DNA of 12,673 nucleotides from DASQUK01 sp046723645. Lineage in GTDB: Bacteria > Actinomycetota > Acidimicrobiia > Acidimicrobiales > VFJN01. Position 1 is the first letter of the stretch. Each line of letters starts with the position of its first letter. Below the pieces are notes generated by a model, which saw only the letters and a list, made by a program, of their open reading frames with translations, made no database searches and was not told the origin of the DNA. Positions 12,479 through 12,673 of this stretch are shown here, piece after piece. Location of the stretch: assembly GCA_046723645.1 (NCBI GenBank), contig JBKOUY010000194.1, forward strand, positions 1-12,673, given 5' to 3'. A program made the translations under genes and the position numbers.

Positions 12479-12673
12479 TCACCAGTGTCGCTCGCGGCTG
12501 ATCGCCCCGAGGACGAGCAGGAGGAGCACCGCCCCGACGAACGCCACGAACACCGAGCCGATGTCGAAGTCGTCCATCGCGCCCTTGTCGCTGTCGGTGG
12601 CCAATTGGAACAGTGCCCCACCGATGACACCACCGAGGATGCCGACGACGATCGTGAGCAGGCAGCCGCCTTG
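12479..12673 (-). CDS. GlsB/YeaQ/YmgE-type small membrane protein (partial)
   Basis: This is the last 64 residues of a gene that begins to the right of the window. The frame reads in from the edge, GGCLLTIVVGILGGVIGGAL, then a short polar loop with TDSDKGAMDDFDIGS, then VFVAFVGAVLLLLVLGAI, and stops after ISRERHW. Two hydrophobic, glycine-rich segments with the loop between them fit the second and third membrane spans of the transglycosylase-associated GlsB/YeaQ/YmgE family. Full members have roughly 80-95 residues, so about 20-30 are missing. These are general stress-associated inner-membrane proteins of unknown activity. The repeat element lies directly downstream, between this gene and the thiolase gene. 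Confidence 0.8.
   Translation of the reverse strand, partial: QGGCLLTIVVGILGGVIGGALFQLATDSDKGAMDDFDIGSVFVAFVGAVLLLLVLGAISRERHW

Noticed and set aside
12256..12633. 125-codon minus-strand frame through both repeat copies
   Set aside because: Its only internal repeat (GRRDATMTSARVH) is the translated DNA repeat. It overlaps the GlsB-type gene in another frame and shows no protein-like features.

Overview
The window is very GC-rich DNA with dense, short-spaced genes, almost certainly from an actinobacterium. The best evidence is a mycothiol S-conjugate amidase (Mca-type) gene, since mycothiol is an actinobacterial thiol. The mix of lipoprotein PEBP, SCP2-like protein, stand-alone thiolase and duplicated MgtE transporter would suit an Acidimicrobiia-like lineage, but that finer placement is inference. 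No rRNA, tRNA, CRISPR array, phage gene or transposase gene was found.

Layout, left to right. 106-1301 (+): a membrane protein of unknown function whose stop codon overlaps the start of an acylphosphatase. 1324-1983 (-): a secreted lipoprotein of the PEBP/YbhB family, convergent with the acylphosphatase. 2144-2503 (+): a single-domain STAS (anti-sigma-factor antagonist-like) protein. 2587-5082 (+): a two-gene unit made of an internally duplicated MgtE/SLC41-type cation transporter and an internally duplicated PhoU-RCK_C cytosolic protein, probably a transporter with its ligand-sensing partner. 5149-8000 (-): a likely operon nfeD > SPFH/band-7 > Glu/Leu/Phe/Val dehydrogenase. 8143-9485 (+): the Mca-type amidase and an SCP2-like protein. 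9512-12245 (-): a YdjC/ChbG-type deacetylase, a membrane-anchored or exported thermonuclease and a thiolase, read leftward in the order thiolase, nuclease, deacetylase. 12479-12673 (-): the C-terminal part of a GlsB/YeaQ/YmgE-type small membrane protein cut by the window edge.

Most of the gene content is housekeeping or general physiology. The least expected structure is between the thiolase and the GlsB-type gene: a 163-bp imperfect palindrome (12258-12420) capped at its exact centre by a TACG-loop hairpin, followed directly by a 48-bp perfect copy of its left arm. A 16-bp piece of the same sequence recurs at the far end of the thiolase gene, so direct repeats bracket it. The inferred thiolase promoter lies at the edge of this repeat. 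This looks like a non-coding, possibly mobile, repeat family.

A second pattern is regulatory. Four genes without a ribosome binding site (the 106 membrane protein, the amidase, the deacetylase and the thiolase) each have a TAnnnT hexamer 7 or 8 bases before the start codon, as expected for leaderless mRNAs. The dehydrogenase and SPFH genes have strong Shine-Dalgarno sequences, and nfeD and the nuclease have weaker ones.
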